Below are positions 7,195-13,537 of a stretch of DNA of 17,638 bases, in pieces (position 1 is the stretch's first letter; every line of letters starts with the position of its first letter). A program made the position numbers and the translations under genes. The notes under the pieces are model-generated. The model saw only the letters and a program-made list of their open reading frames with translations. It was not told the DNA's origin and ran no database searches. This DNA comes from Flavobacteriales bacterium (GTDB lineage: Bacteria > Bacteroidota > Bacteroidia > Flavobacteriales_D > Crocinitomicaceae), in the NCBI GenBank assembly GCA_947458985.1, contig CANHBA010000028.1, forward strand, positions 1-17,638, read 5' to 3'.

Positions 7195-8481
7195 ATGCAA
7201 TCAACAATTACTCATTCCGACACAACCCAAGCCTACATCGATCTAGAAGATCAGTATGGCGCCCACAACTACCACCCGCTACCCGTTGTCTTAACAAAAG
7301 GCGAAGGTGTTTACGTTTGGGACGTCGATGGCAAACGCTATTTTGATTTTCTTTCTGCTTATTCGGCTGTCAATCAAGGGCACGCACATCCCAAAATTAC
7401 CCAAGCGCTCATCGATCAAGCCAAAACACTGGCACTGACCTCCCGCGCTTTCTACAACGACTGCCTCGGAGACTACGAAAAGTACGTCACCAACTACTTC
7501 GGTTTTGACAAAGTACTACCGATGAATACCGGAGCTGAAGCGGTAGAAACTGCAATTAAATTGTGTCGCAAATGGGCCTATGAGCAAAAAGGTATCGCAG
7601 AGAACCAAGCGCAAATTGTGGTATGCGAAGGCAATTTCCATGGCCGCACCACCACAATTGTCTCTTTTTCTTCGGACCCCGACTCCAACAAAAATTTTGG
7701 CCCGTATCCTGCTGGCTTTATCTCTATTCCTTACAATGACATCGCTGCACTTGAAACCGCACTTTCCCAACCAAATGTAGCTGGATTTTTAGTTGAGCCT
7801 ATCCAAGGCGAAGCCGGCGTATATACGCCCGACGACAACTACATGCGTCAGGCCAGAGCGCTTTGCACCCGACACAACGCGTTGTTTATTGCCGATGAAG
7901 TTCAGACAGGCATTGCACGCACCGGTAGCCTTTTGGCGGTTTGTGGCAACTGTACTTGTGAAAATAAATGCGAACAACAAGCCGCAACCTATGCCCGTCC
8001 TGACATCCTCATTTTAGGCAAAGCACTTTCCGGTGGTGTTTACCCAGTTTCTGCAGTGCTCGCCGACGACCACATCATGATGGTCATCAAGCCGGGGCAG
8101 CACGGATCCACTTTCGGCGGAAATCCGATTGCGGCCAAAGTAGCAATTGCTGCGCTCACGGCTGTTGAAGAAGAACACCTCATTCAAAATGCACGCAAGC
8201 TCGGCCATTTGTTCAGAAGCGAAATGCAGCGCATCATTGACCAACAAGACTTACTGGTCAAGGTACGTGGTAAAGGCTTGCTCAATGCGGTTGTGGTCAA
8301 TGACGGACCCAATTCCGACACCGCATGGCGCTTGTGCGTTGCACTCAAAGAAAACGGCCTATTGGCCAAGCCTACCCACGGCAACATCATTCGTTTTGCT
8401 CCGCCACTCGTCATTGACGAAGCGCAACTCCTCGAATGCATCCAGATCATCGAAACAACAGTTCAACATTTTACTAAATAA
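7195..8481 (+). CDS. rocD: ornithine--oxo-acid aminotransferase
   Basis: The 428-residue class-III PLP aminotransferase converts ornithine and 2-oxoglutarate to glutamate semialdehyde and glutamate, linking arginine breakdown to proline and glutamate. Landmarks are FDFLSAYSAVNQGHAHP, MNTGAEAVETAIK, NFHGRTTT, the PLP-binding D234 in IADEVQTG, the Schiff-base lysine K276 in LGKALSGG, and GQHGSTFGGNP. Between D234 and K276 there is a cysteine cluster, CGNCTCENKC (C250, C253, C255, C259), not found in human-type enzymes. I take the ATG at 7195. An upstream in-frame TTG at 7186 is part of the promoter element and is unlikely to be translated. The phosphohexomutase gene begins 7 nt after the stop, so the two genes probably form an operon. 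Confidence 0.96.
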   Translation: MQSTITHSDTTQAYIDLEDQYGAHNYHPLPVVLTKGEGVYVWDVDGKRYFDFLSAYSAVNQGHAHPKITQALIDQAKTLALTSRAFYNDCLGDYEKYVTNYFGFDKVLPMNTGAEAVETAIKLCRKWAYEQKGIAENQAQIVVCEGNFHGRTTTIVSFSSDPDSNKNFGPYPAGFISIPYNDIAALETALSQPNVAGFLVEPIQGEAGVYTPDDNYMRQARALCTRHNALFIADEVQTGIARTGSLLAVCGNCTCENKCEQQAATYARPDILILGKALSGGVYPVSAVLADDHIMMVIKPGQHGSTFGGNPIAAKVAIAALTAVEEEHLIQNARKLGHLFRSEMQRIIDQQDLLVKVRGKGLLNAVVVNDGPNSDTAWRLCVALKENGLLAKPTHGNIIRFAPPLVIDEAQLLECIQIIETTVQHFTK

Positions 8482-8488
8482 TTTTACT

Positions 8489-9898
8489 TTGGCAACACCT
8501 ATTAAATTTGGAACCGATGGCTGGAGAGCGATCATTGCAGCAGACTTCACCGTTGAAAACGTAGCCCGCGTTACAGAAGCCACAGGCATCTGGCTCAAGG
8601 CACAATTTGAAAACCCAACGGTCGTGATTGGCCACGACTGCCGTTTTGCAGGCGAACTCTTTATGGAAACCGCTGCCAAAGTTTTGTTAGCGCAAGGCAT
8701 TCAAATCAAAATGGCCCGCGGCTTTGTCTCTACGCCAATGATCTCACTAGCTGCCAATCAGTTGGGCTGCGAAGTCGGTATCATCATTACAGCAAGCCAC
8801 AATCCGCCATCGTACAATGGTTTCAAATTGAAAGCCAAGTTTGGTGGCCCACTCGAGCCCGAAAAAGTAAACGAAGTAGAGGCGCTCATCCCAGATGTGT
8901 GCAGCATCGATTTTCAAGCAATTGACCTCCAAGGAGCACTCAGTTCAGGTCAGCTCGAAGAAATCGACATCGAGACACGTTATATCGACCACGTAAAAGC
9001 CAATTTTGACCTCGCTGCCATCCGCAACTCAGGTCTTAAGCTGATGTACGACGCCATGTACGGCGCTGGCCAACGCGCGCTGCCGCTCGTTTTACCTGAA
9101 GTCGAGCTCCTGCACTGCGAACCCAACCCATCCTTCATGGGAACAGCTCCAGAGCCCATTGCCAAAAACCTTCAAGAACTCGCCCAAACCATCAAATCAA
9201 GAGGTGACATCTCTTGCGCTCTCGCCACCGACGGCGATGCAGACCGCATTGGCCTTTACAACAGCCACGGCGAGTTTGTAGATTCTCACCACATCATCTT
9301 GCTTTTGATCCATTATATGGTCAAGTACAAACAAATGACAGGCAAGGTGGTCATTGCGTTTTCGGTCACGCCGCGCGTCGAAAAACTCTGCAAGCATTAT
9401 GGCCTAGAATTAGAAGTGACCAAAATTGGCTTTAAAGAAATTGCCAATATCATGATCAAAGAAGATGTCCTCCTGGGTGGTGAAGAATCAGGAGGCATCG
9501 CTGTTAAAGGACATATTCCAGAGCGCGACGGCATCTGGATGGGCCTCATTGTATGGGAATTCATGGCCAAATCAGGCAAAACCCTCGACGAACTCATCGA
9601 CGAAGTTTATGCAATTGTTGGGCCGTTCCAATTTGAACGCAACGACCTTCACATCACCGAAGAACTCAAACAAAAAATCATTGCCAACTGCAAAGCAGAC
9701 AACTATAAATCTTTCGGCAAATACCAAGTTCGCGAAGTGCAAACCATCGATGGTTTCAAGTATTTCTTCGACGATGAACGCTGGGTCATGATCCGTCCGT
9801 CGGGAACCGAGCCCGTTTTAAGAACCTATGCTGAGGCGCCAACCCTTGCAGAAGTACGAGAAATCCTCGAGGCTACCGCTACTGCGATTTGTAATTGA
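8489..9898 (+). CDS. alpha-D-phosphohexomutase (phosphoglucomutase/phosphomannomutase family), TTG start
   Basis: The 469-residue enzyme interconverts hexose 1- and 6-phosphates. All four active-site loops of the family are visible: the phosphoserine loop TASHNP (S103), the metal loop DGDADR (248-253), the sugar loop GGEESGG, and the phosphate loop RPSGTEP near the C-terminus. I place the start at TTG 8489, giving MATPIKFGTDGWRAI, because FGTDGWRA is the normal N-terminal block of this subgroup and no in-frame ATG lies between the rocD stop and that block. The frame is open further upstream, but only as an overlap with rocD. The gene lies 7 nt behind rocD and ends about 35 bp before a strong terminator. 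Glucose, mannose or glucosamine specificity cannot be read from the sequence. Confidence 0.92.
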   Translation: MATPIKFGTDGWRAIIAADFTVENVARVTEATGIWLKAQFENPTVVIGHDCRFAGELFMETAAKVLLAQGIQIKMARGFVSTPMISLAANQLGCEVGIIITASHNPPSYNGFKLKAKFGGPLEPEKVNEVEALIPDVCSIDFQAIDLQGALSSGQLEEIDIETRYIDHVKANFDLAAIRNSGLKLMYDAMYGAGQRALPLVLPEVELLHCEPNPSFMGTAPEPIAKNLQELAQTIKSRGDISCALATDGDADRIGLYNSHGEFVDSHHIILLLIHYMVKYKQMTGKVVIAFSVTPRVEKLCKHYGLELEVTKIGFKEIANIMIKEDVLLGGEESGGIAVKGHIPERDGIWMGLIVWEFMAKSGKTLDELIDEVYAIVGPFQFERNDLHITEELKQKIIANCKADNYKSFGKYQVREVQTIDGFKYFFDDERWVMIRPSGTEPVLRTYAEAPTLAEVREILEATATAICN

Positions 9899-9932
9899 GC
9901 ATTTTAAAAAGGTTGTCCCTTAAAATACCTAC

Positions 9933-9960
9933 AAGCCTTCCAATTGGAGGGCTTTTTTTT
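9933..9960 (+). terminator. Rho-independent terminator of rocD-phosphohexomutase
   Basis: An AAGCCTTCC ... GGAGGGCTT stem (one G-U pair, AATT loop) is followed by eight T residues, 35 bp after the phosphohexomutase stop. Confidence 0.9.
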
Positions 9961-9988
9961 GCTGTGTTCGCAAGGATTGCTTAATTTT

Positions 9989-10009
9989 ATATTTATAAAT
10001 CATAAATAT
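9989..10009. promoter_or_regulatory. inverted repeat over the antitoxin start, probable autoregulatory operator
   Basis: The arms ATATTTAT (9989-9996) and ATAAATAT (10002-10009) are perfect reverse complements separated by 5 nt. The right arm runs into the antitoxin ATG at 10008. TATATTTA at 9988-9995 could be a one-mismatch -7 element. RHH antitoxins commonly bind such repeats to repress their own operon. Confidence 0.55.
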
Positions 10010-10262
10010 GCAAGTTTTCACGAGTTCCCTACCAGACCCCCTATTTGCAGCGCTTTCAGAGAAAGCTACCGAGCTCAAAGTACCTAAAAATAAAATCATT
10101 GAGAAGGCACTTGCTCTCTATTTAGAACAACTCAATAAAGCTGCATATATTAAATCGTATCGCCAAATGGCTGCAGATACCGACGTCATGCTATTAGCAG
10201 AAGAAGGCATGCAAGCTTATTATGCCCAACTTAACAGCCTTGATCAAGATGAAACAAGGTGA
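10008..10262 (+). CDS. CopG/ribbon-helix-helix antitoxin
   Basis: The 84-residue protein begins with an RHH fold: a short strand (QVFTSSLP), helix A (DPLFAALSEKATELK), the turn VPKN and helix B (KIIEKALALYLEQL). This is the DNA-binding part of type II antitoxins. The C-terminal half is acidic (ADTDVMLLAEEGM ... LDQDE), the usual toxin-neutralising region. It overlaps the downstream MazF-like toxin gene by 14 nt, the normal antitoxin-first order. The inverted repeat over its start codon fits autorepression by the antitoxin or the complex. Confidence 0.88.
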   Translation: MQVFTSSLPDPLFAALSEKATELKVPKNKIIEKALALYLEQLNKAAYIKSYRQMAADTDVMLLAEEGMQAYYAQLNSLDQDETR

Positions 10263-10581
10263 AATTTGGATGGCCAACCTTGACCCCACACGCGGAAGCG
10301 AACAAGCAGGCTTTCGGCCTATATTGGTGTTCAGCGGAGATTTATTCAATACCCATACACCACTCATTATTGGGCTCCCTCTTTCAACTAAAATCAAAAA
10401 CTATAAAGGAAATCTCATTCTTGAACCCGACCCCGAAAATGGCCTCAAAGTAAAATCTGAAGTTTTTACTTTTCACATCCGCTCTATTTCAAAAGAGCGC
10501 TGTATCGAAAAGATCGGCCGTATAGACGATAGAAAACTAAAGGAATTGAGAAAATCGCTTCAGGAAATCTTGACTTACTAG
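10249..10581 (+). CDS. MazF/PemK-family mRNA interferase toxin
   Basis: The 110-residue protein shows the PemK/MazF core: GEIWMANLDPTRGSEQAGFRP at residues 4-24, an IIGLPLST strand, and a C-terminal SEVFTFHIRSISKERC strand with the IGRID segment. The arginine of PTRGSEQ and the serine/threonine of LST are the usual catalytic positions of these ribosome-independent RNases. I start it at ATG 10249 (MKQGEIW), the family N-terminus; an in-frame ATG at 10222 would only add residues encoded inside the antitoxin. It overlaps the antitoxin by 14 nt. Its stop codon overlaps the stop of the convergent ZIP transporter gene. No truncation is visible, so the pair is probably active. Confidence 0.9.
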   Translation: MKQGEIWMANLDPTRGSEQAGFRPILVFSGDLFNTHTPLIIGLPLSTKIKNYKGNLILEPDPENGLKVKSEVFTFHIRSISKERCIEKIGRIDDRKLKELRKSLQEILTY

Positions 10582-11405
10582 CCCAAGGCTACATCTAAAA
10601 TCATCATCACTAAGAAGCCTCCAATGAAGCCTAAGACGGCCACATCGGTGTATTTGTCGCGCTGGGTTTCGGGGATGACCTCCTCCACCACCACAAAGAT
10701 CATGGCGCCGGCGGCAAATGACAGCGCAAAAGGTAAAATGGGTTCCATGTAAATGACTGCTACAGCACCAATAACGCCCGCAATTGGCTCTACAATAGCC
10801 GAAAGTTGACCGTACATGAAACTCTTCATGCGGCTCGCTCCCGCTCGCCGCAAAGGCATAGCCACGGCAAATCCTTCCGGGAAGTTTTGGATGCCAATAC
10901 CAATTGCCAAAGCAATAGCACCCGCAATTGTGGCGCCTTCCATGCCGTTGGCTGCTGCACCAAACAAAACCCCGACGGCTAAGCCTTCAGGAATGTTGTG
11001 CAGCGTGATAGCAAGTACCAAAAGGGTGGTTTTGTGCAGTTGCGTTTTGACACCTTCGGTTTCGTTTTCATTGAAGTTGATGTGCAAATGCGGTAATTTT
11101 TTGTCGAGGAAAAACAAAAACAACGCACCTGTCAGAAAACCCACGGCAGCAGGCATCCAGGGCGCACTTGGGTAAAGCCTTTCGGAAAGCTCAATAGAGG
11201 GCATCAGTAAAGACCAAAAGCTGGCCGCCACCATCACGCCACCGGTAAAGCCAAGCATGCCATCGAGCAAGCCGCGGTGCATATTTTTAAAGAAGAAAAC
11301 CAAACTAGCGCCAGCTGCGGTTACCAACCACGTAAAGGTGGTAGCCAAAAAGGCTGCAAAAACAGGATCGATATGGGTAAAATAATGTTCGAGTTGTTGC
11401 ATCAT
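10578..11405 (-). CDS. ZIP-family divalent metal transporter
   Basis: The 275-residue inner-membrane protein has about eight hydrophobic helices. Its metal-path motifs are HNIPEG at 136-141 (TM4), IQNFPEG at 172-178 (TM5), QLSAIVEPIAG near 200-210, and VVVEEVIPE near 238-246. It resembles the GufA/ZupT branch, importing Zn2+ and possibly Fe2+ or Mn2+. A hydrophilic loop between helices contains HLHINFNENETE, a plausible metal-binding segment typical of ZIPs. Two ATGs stand in tandem at the start (MMQQ). A TAACTTTG promoter element ends 5 nt before the first ATG, so it may be transcribed separately from aroQ, which ends 33 bp upstream. Metal specificity is not decided by the sequence. Confidence 0.92.
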   Translation of the reverse strand: MMQQLEHYFTHIDPVFAAFLATTFTWLVTAAGASLVFFFKNMHRGLLDGMLGFTGGVMVAASFWSLLMPSIELSERLYPSAPWMPAAVGFLTGALFLFFLDKKLPHLHINFNENETEGVKTQLHKTTLLVLAITLHNIPEGLAVGVLFGAAANGMEGATIAGAIALAIGIGIQNFPEGFAVAMPLRRAGASRMKSFMYGQLSAIVEPIAGVIGAVAVIYMEPILPFALSFAAGAMIFVVVEEVIPETQRDKYTDVAVLGFIGGFLVMMILDVALG

Positions 11406-11410
11406 AGATA

Positions 11411-11418
11411 CAAAGTTA
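11411..11418 (-). promoter_or_regulatory. -7 promoter element (TAACTTTG) of the ZIP transporter
   Basis: The minus strand reads TAACTTTG, a full match to TAnnTTTG, ending 5 nt before the first ATG of the ZIP gene. TTTG occurs upstream at 11437-11434, but 15 nt away, shorter than the usual spacing. It suggests a short or absent 5' leader. Confidence 0.4.
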
Positions 11419-11438
11419 ATAGAATCTCGACATCAAAA

Positions 11439-11843
11439 TCACTCAAAAGCACGTATAGCCAAGCGATAACCTTCCAAACCAAAGCCAAAAATACAACCCT
11501 TGCAAACCGGGCTTAATAAGGACTCATGTCGGAAGCTTTCGCGCCCAGCAATATTAGAAATATGCACCTCAACAACCGGAACAGAAATAGCGGCAATACA
11601 ATCGCGCAACGCAACGCTCGTGTGGGTGTAACCGCCTGCATTGAGAATGATGCCATCGGCAGTTGCGTTTTGCAGGCAATCAATCAGTTCACCTTCAATA
11701 TTCGATTGAAAATAACTTAAAGTATGATCAGTATGCGCTTTGAGCGTCTCAAAATAAGCTTCGAATGTGACATTCCCATATATTTGTGTTTCTCGGGTTC
11801 CGAGCAAATTCAGGTTAGGACCATTGACAACGAGCAACTTCAT
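11439..11843 (-). CDS. aroQ: 3-dehydroquinate dehydratase, type II
   Basis: The 134-residue enzyme catalyses the third shikimate-pathway step, 3-dehydroquinate to 3-dehydroshikimate, as a cytoplasmic dodecamer. The type II fold is clear from LLVVNGPNLNLLGTRE at the N-terminus, the catalytic tyrosine in the flexible loop (QIYG, about residue 22), the SNIEGELI segment, the catalytic-histidine block LNAGGYTHTSVALRD, and the substrate-binding VEVHISNIAGRESFRHES. It is slightly shorter than the common 140-150 residues, with nothing essential missing. The start codon is only 5 bp from the start of divergent xerD, so its promoter must lie within xerD coding DNA. The ZIP transporter gene follows 33 bp downstream. 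Confidence 0.96.
   Translation of the reverse strand: MKLLVVNGPNLNLLGTRETQIYGNVTFEAYFETLKAHTDHTLSYFQSNIEGELIDCLQNATADGIILNAGGYTHTSVALRDCIAAISVPVVEVHISNIAGRESFRHESLLSPVCKGCIFGFGLEGYRLAIRAFE
11779..11786 (+). promoter_or_regulatory. possible -7 element (TATATTTG) for xerD, inside aroQ
   Basis: TATATTTG matches TAnnTTTG about 60 bp upstream of the xerD ATG, inside the 5' part of the opposing aroQ gene. No TTTG is found at the -33 spacing, so this is a weak candidate. A promoter is needed somewhere here because xerD and aroQ start 5 bp apart. Confidence 0.25.
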
Positions 11844-11848
11844 AAGAC

Positions 11849-12751
11849 ATGCATTGGGAGCGCTATATTAAGGATTTTGTTTCATACCTGAAAATCGAAA
11901 AGGGTTTGGCTGAAAACTCTATTCTAGCCTACCAGCGCGATGTCAGTTTGTTAGCCGACTATTTCATAACCGAAAAAAGCAAACCTGAACAAGTCACTTA
12001 CGAACAACTCAAGACTTTCGTAGCCTATCTTTATGACCTTGGCCTGAGTGCACGAAGCCAGGCGCGCATTATTTCAGGCATCAAGCAGTTTTTTAGATAC
12101 CTCATCTTAGAACGGTACATTCATATCGACCCATCCGAACTATTGGAACAACCCAAACTTGGCAGGAAATTACCTGAAGTGCTTGAAATTGACGAAATCG
12201 ATGCCTTACTTGCAGCCATTGATTTAAGTGCGGCTGAGGGTGAACGCAACCACGCCATGCTCGAAACACTTTACAGCTGTGGGCTGCGCGTTTCAGAACT
12301 CATCGGCCTGCGTTTCTCTGATTTGTATTTTGATGAAGGCTTCATTCGAGTCATTGGAAAAGGCAATAAAGAGCGTTTGGTGCCGGTGTCGCCACAAGTT
12401 GTTCAGGAAATTACCACCTACACAGCACAATCTAGACTTGAAGTTCCGATCAAAAAAGGACAGGAACATTTCATTTTTCTCAATCGCAGAGGAGCCGCTC
12501 TCACGAGAGTGATGATTTTTACGATCATCAAGCAATTGGCACAAAAAATTGGCTTGGGAAAGCAAATTTCTCCGCATACTTTTCGACATAGTTTTGCCAC
12601 TCATTTAGTGGAAGGCGGCGCCAATTTGCGCGCAGTTCAAGAGATGCTCGGACACGAATCTATCACCACCACAGAGATTTACACGCATCTGGACCAACGT
12701 TTTTTACGCAAGGCTATCTTGAGTCATCATCCGAGAAATCAAGGGAAATAA
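11849..12751 (+). CDS. xerD: tyrosine recombinase XerD
   Basis: This 300-residue site-specific recombinase matches the usual XerC/XerD length and resolves chromosome dimers at dif near the septum. The N-terminal SAM-like DNA-binding domain covers about residues 1-95 (opening MHWERYIKDFVSYLKIEKGL). The catalytic domain carries R147 (SCGLRVSELIGL), K171 (VIGKGNKERLVP), the H243-x-x-R246 pair (SPHTFRHSFATHL), H269 (LGHESITTTEIY) and the nucleophile Y278. Every catalytic residue is present, and the housekeeping neighbours (aroQ, rpmB) argue for a core Xer protein rather than an element integrase. XerD is preferred over XerC from overall resemblance only. It begins 5 bp from divergent aroQ. Confidence 0.92.
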   Translation: MHWERYIKDFVSYLKIEKGLAENSILAYQRDVSLLADYFITEKSKPEQVTYEQLKTFVAYLYDLGLSARSQARIISGIKQFFRYLILERYIHIDPSELLEQPKLGRKLPEVLEIDEIDALLAAIDLSAAEGERNHAMLETLYSCGLRVSELIGLRFSDLYFDEGFIRVIGKGNKERLVPVSPQVVQEITTYTAQSRLEVPIKKGQEHFIFLNRRGAALTRVMIFTIIKQLAQKIGLGKQISPHTFRHSFATHLVEGGANLRAVQEMLGHESITTTEIYTHLDQRFLRKAILSHHPRNQGK

Positions 12752-12792
12752 TGTGCTTTGTTGAAAAAGGCTGCTATTTTGTGGATAATGGG

Positions 12793-12823
12793 TTTGTAGT
12801 ATTGTAAAAAGTTGTTATCTTTG
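12793..12823 (+). promoter_or_regulatory. promoter of the rpmB-rpmG-DUF4295 operon
   Basis: TTTG (12793-12796), a 19-nt spacer, then TATCTTTG (12816-12823) form a canonical Bacteroidota -33/-7 promoter. The predicted start leaves a leader of about 30 nt before the rpmB ATG at 12859. Confidence 0.85.
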
Positions 12824-12858
12824 CATCCGCTTTTGTAATTACACGTAATAATATAGAC

Positions 12859-13095
12859 ATGTCACGAGTTTGTCAGTTAACAGGAAAGTCAGTGATGGTT
12901 GGAAACAACGTATCGCACTCAAATCGCAAGACCAAGCGTCGTTTTTATCCGAACTTGATCACGAAGAAGTTTTTCGTTCCTGAAGAAGATAATTTTATCA
13001 CTTTAAAGATTTCTGCTGCTGCCTTGCGCACCATCAACAAAAAAGGAATCTCCGCTTGCTTGAAAGAAGCACGTCAAAAAGGATTTTTGAAATAA
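12859..13095 (+). CDS. rpmB: 50S ribosomal protein bL28
   Basis: The 78-residue basic protein opens SRVCQLTGKSVMVGNNVSHS, followed by the NRKTKRRFYPNL motif typical of bL28. It has a single cysteine near the start and no CxxC pairs, so it is the zinc-independent form. It is a structural component of the large ribosomal subunit. It is first in an operon with rpmG (31 nt later) and the DUF4295 gene, preceded by a canonical promoter. Confidence 0.97.
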   Translation: MSRVCQLTGKSVMVGNNVSHSNRKTKRRFYPNLITKKFFVPEEDNFITLKISAAALRTINKKGISACLKEARQKGFLK

Positions 13096-13126
13096 CCTGT
13101 TGGGAAACAGAATAAACATTTAGAAA

Positions 13127-13315
13127 ATGGCTAAGAAGAGTAAAGGCAACCGCATCCAAGTAATTCTCGAGTGCACAGAGCACAAAGAATCTGGTATGGC
13201 TGGTACATCACGCTATATCACCACCAAGAACCGTAAAAATACGCCAGACCGTATGGAGATTAAAAAATATAATCCCATCCTTAAGCGTATGACTGTCCAT
13301 AAAGAAATTAAATAA
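13127..13315 (+). CDS. rpmG: 50S ribosomal protein bL33
   Basis: The 62-residue protein has the bL33 core: RIQVILECTEHKESG, then SRYITTKNRKNTPDRMEIKKYNP. Only one cysteine is present, so it is the zinc-free type, like bL28 next to it. It sits between rpmB and the DUF4295 gene, with 31 nt and 7 nt spacers, and is translated from the same operon mRNA. Confidence 0.97.
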   Translation: MAKKSKGNRIQVILECTEHKESGMAGTSRYITTKNRKNTPDRMEIKKYNPILKRMTVHKEIK

Positions 13316-13322
13316 GTAAGTC

Positions 13323-13478
13323 ATGGCAAAGAAAGTAGTTGCATCCCTCCAGAAAGGTGGAGGTAAAGAACATTCAAAGGTGATCAAAATGGTCAAGTCT
13401 GAAAAGTCTGGCTCTTACACCTTCAAAGAAGAAATCGTACACAACGACAAAGTTAAAGAGTGGTTTACCAAAGGCTAA
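13323..13478 (+). CDS. DUF4295 small basic protein, likely Bacteroidota-specific ribosomal protein (bL38)
   Basis: The 51-residue lysine-rich protein begins MAKKVVASLQKGGGKEHSKV and ends NDKVKEWFTKG, with the KMVKSEKSGSYTFKEE centre typical of DUF4295. The family is found in Bacteroidota next to rpmB and rpmG. To my recollection it corresponds to the extra large-subunit protein named bL38 in the Flavobacterium johnsoniae ribosome; I am confident about DUF4295, less so about that name. It starts 7 nt after rpmG and is followed by a terminator about 20 bp later, so it is the last gene of this operon. Confidence 0.9.
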   Translation: MAKKVVASLQKGGGKEHSKVIKMVKSEKSGSYTFKEEIVHNDKVKEWFTKG

Positions 13479-13498
13479 ACCGTTGTGCATTCCCTTTT

Positions 13499-13527
13499 AA
13501 AGCTTCCAAGTTGGGAGCTTTTTTTTT
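13499..13527 (+). terminator. Rho-independent terminator of the rpmB operon
   Basis: AAGCTTCCAA and TTGGGAGCTT form a stem with one G-U pair and a very small loop, followed by a run of T (13519-13527). The T-run ends only 10 nt before the ftsY ATG. Confidence 0.88.
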
Positions 13528-13537
13528 ACCTTAGCAA

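Noticed and set aside
8147..8488. N-terminal extension of the phosphohexomutase by more than 100 residues
   Set aside because: It lies entirely inside rocD in another frame, and the extension has no resemblance to the family.
10222..10248. Upstream ATG adding nine residues to the MazF-like toxin
   Set aside because: The added part is inside the antitoxin gene and MKQGEIW at 10249 is the normal family N-terminus.
11849..12751. Tyrosine recombinase as an integrase of a mobile element
   Set aside because: Its length and sequence match core XerC/XerD, the neighbours are housekeeping genes, and I saw no attachment repeats or element cargo.
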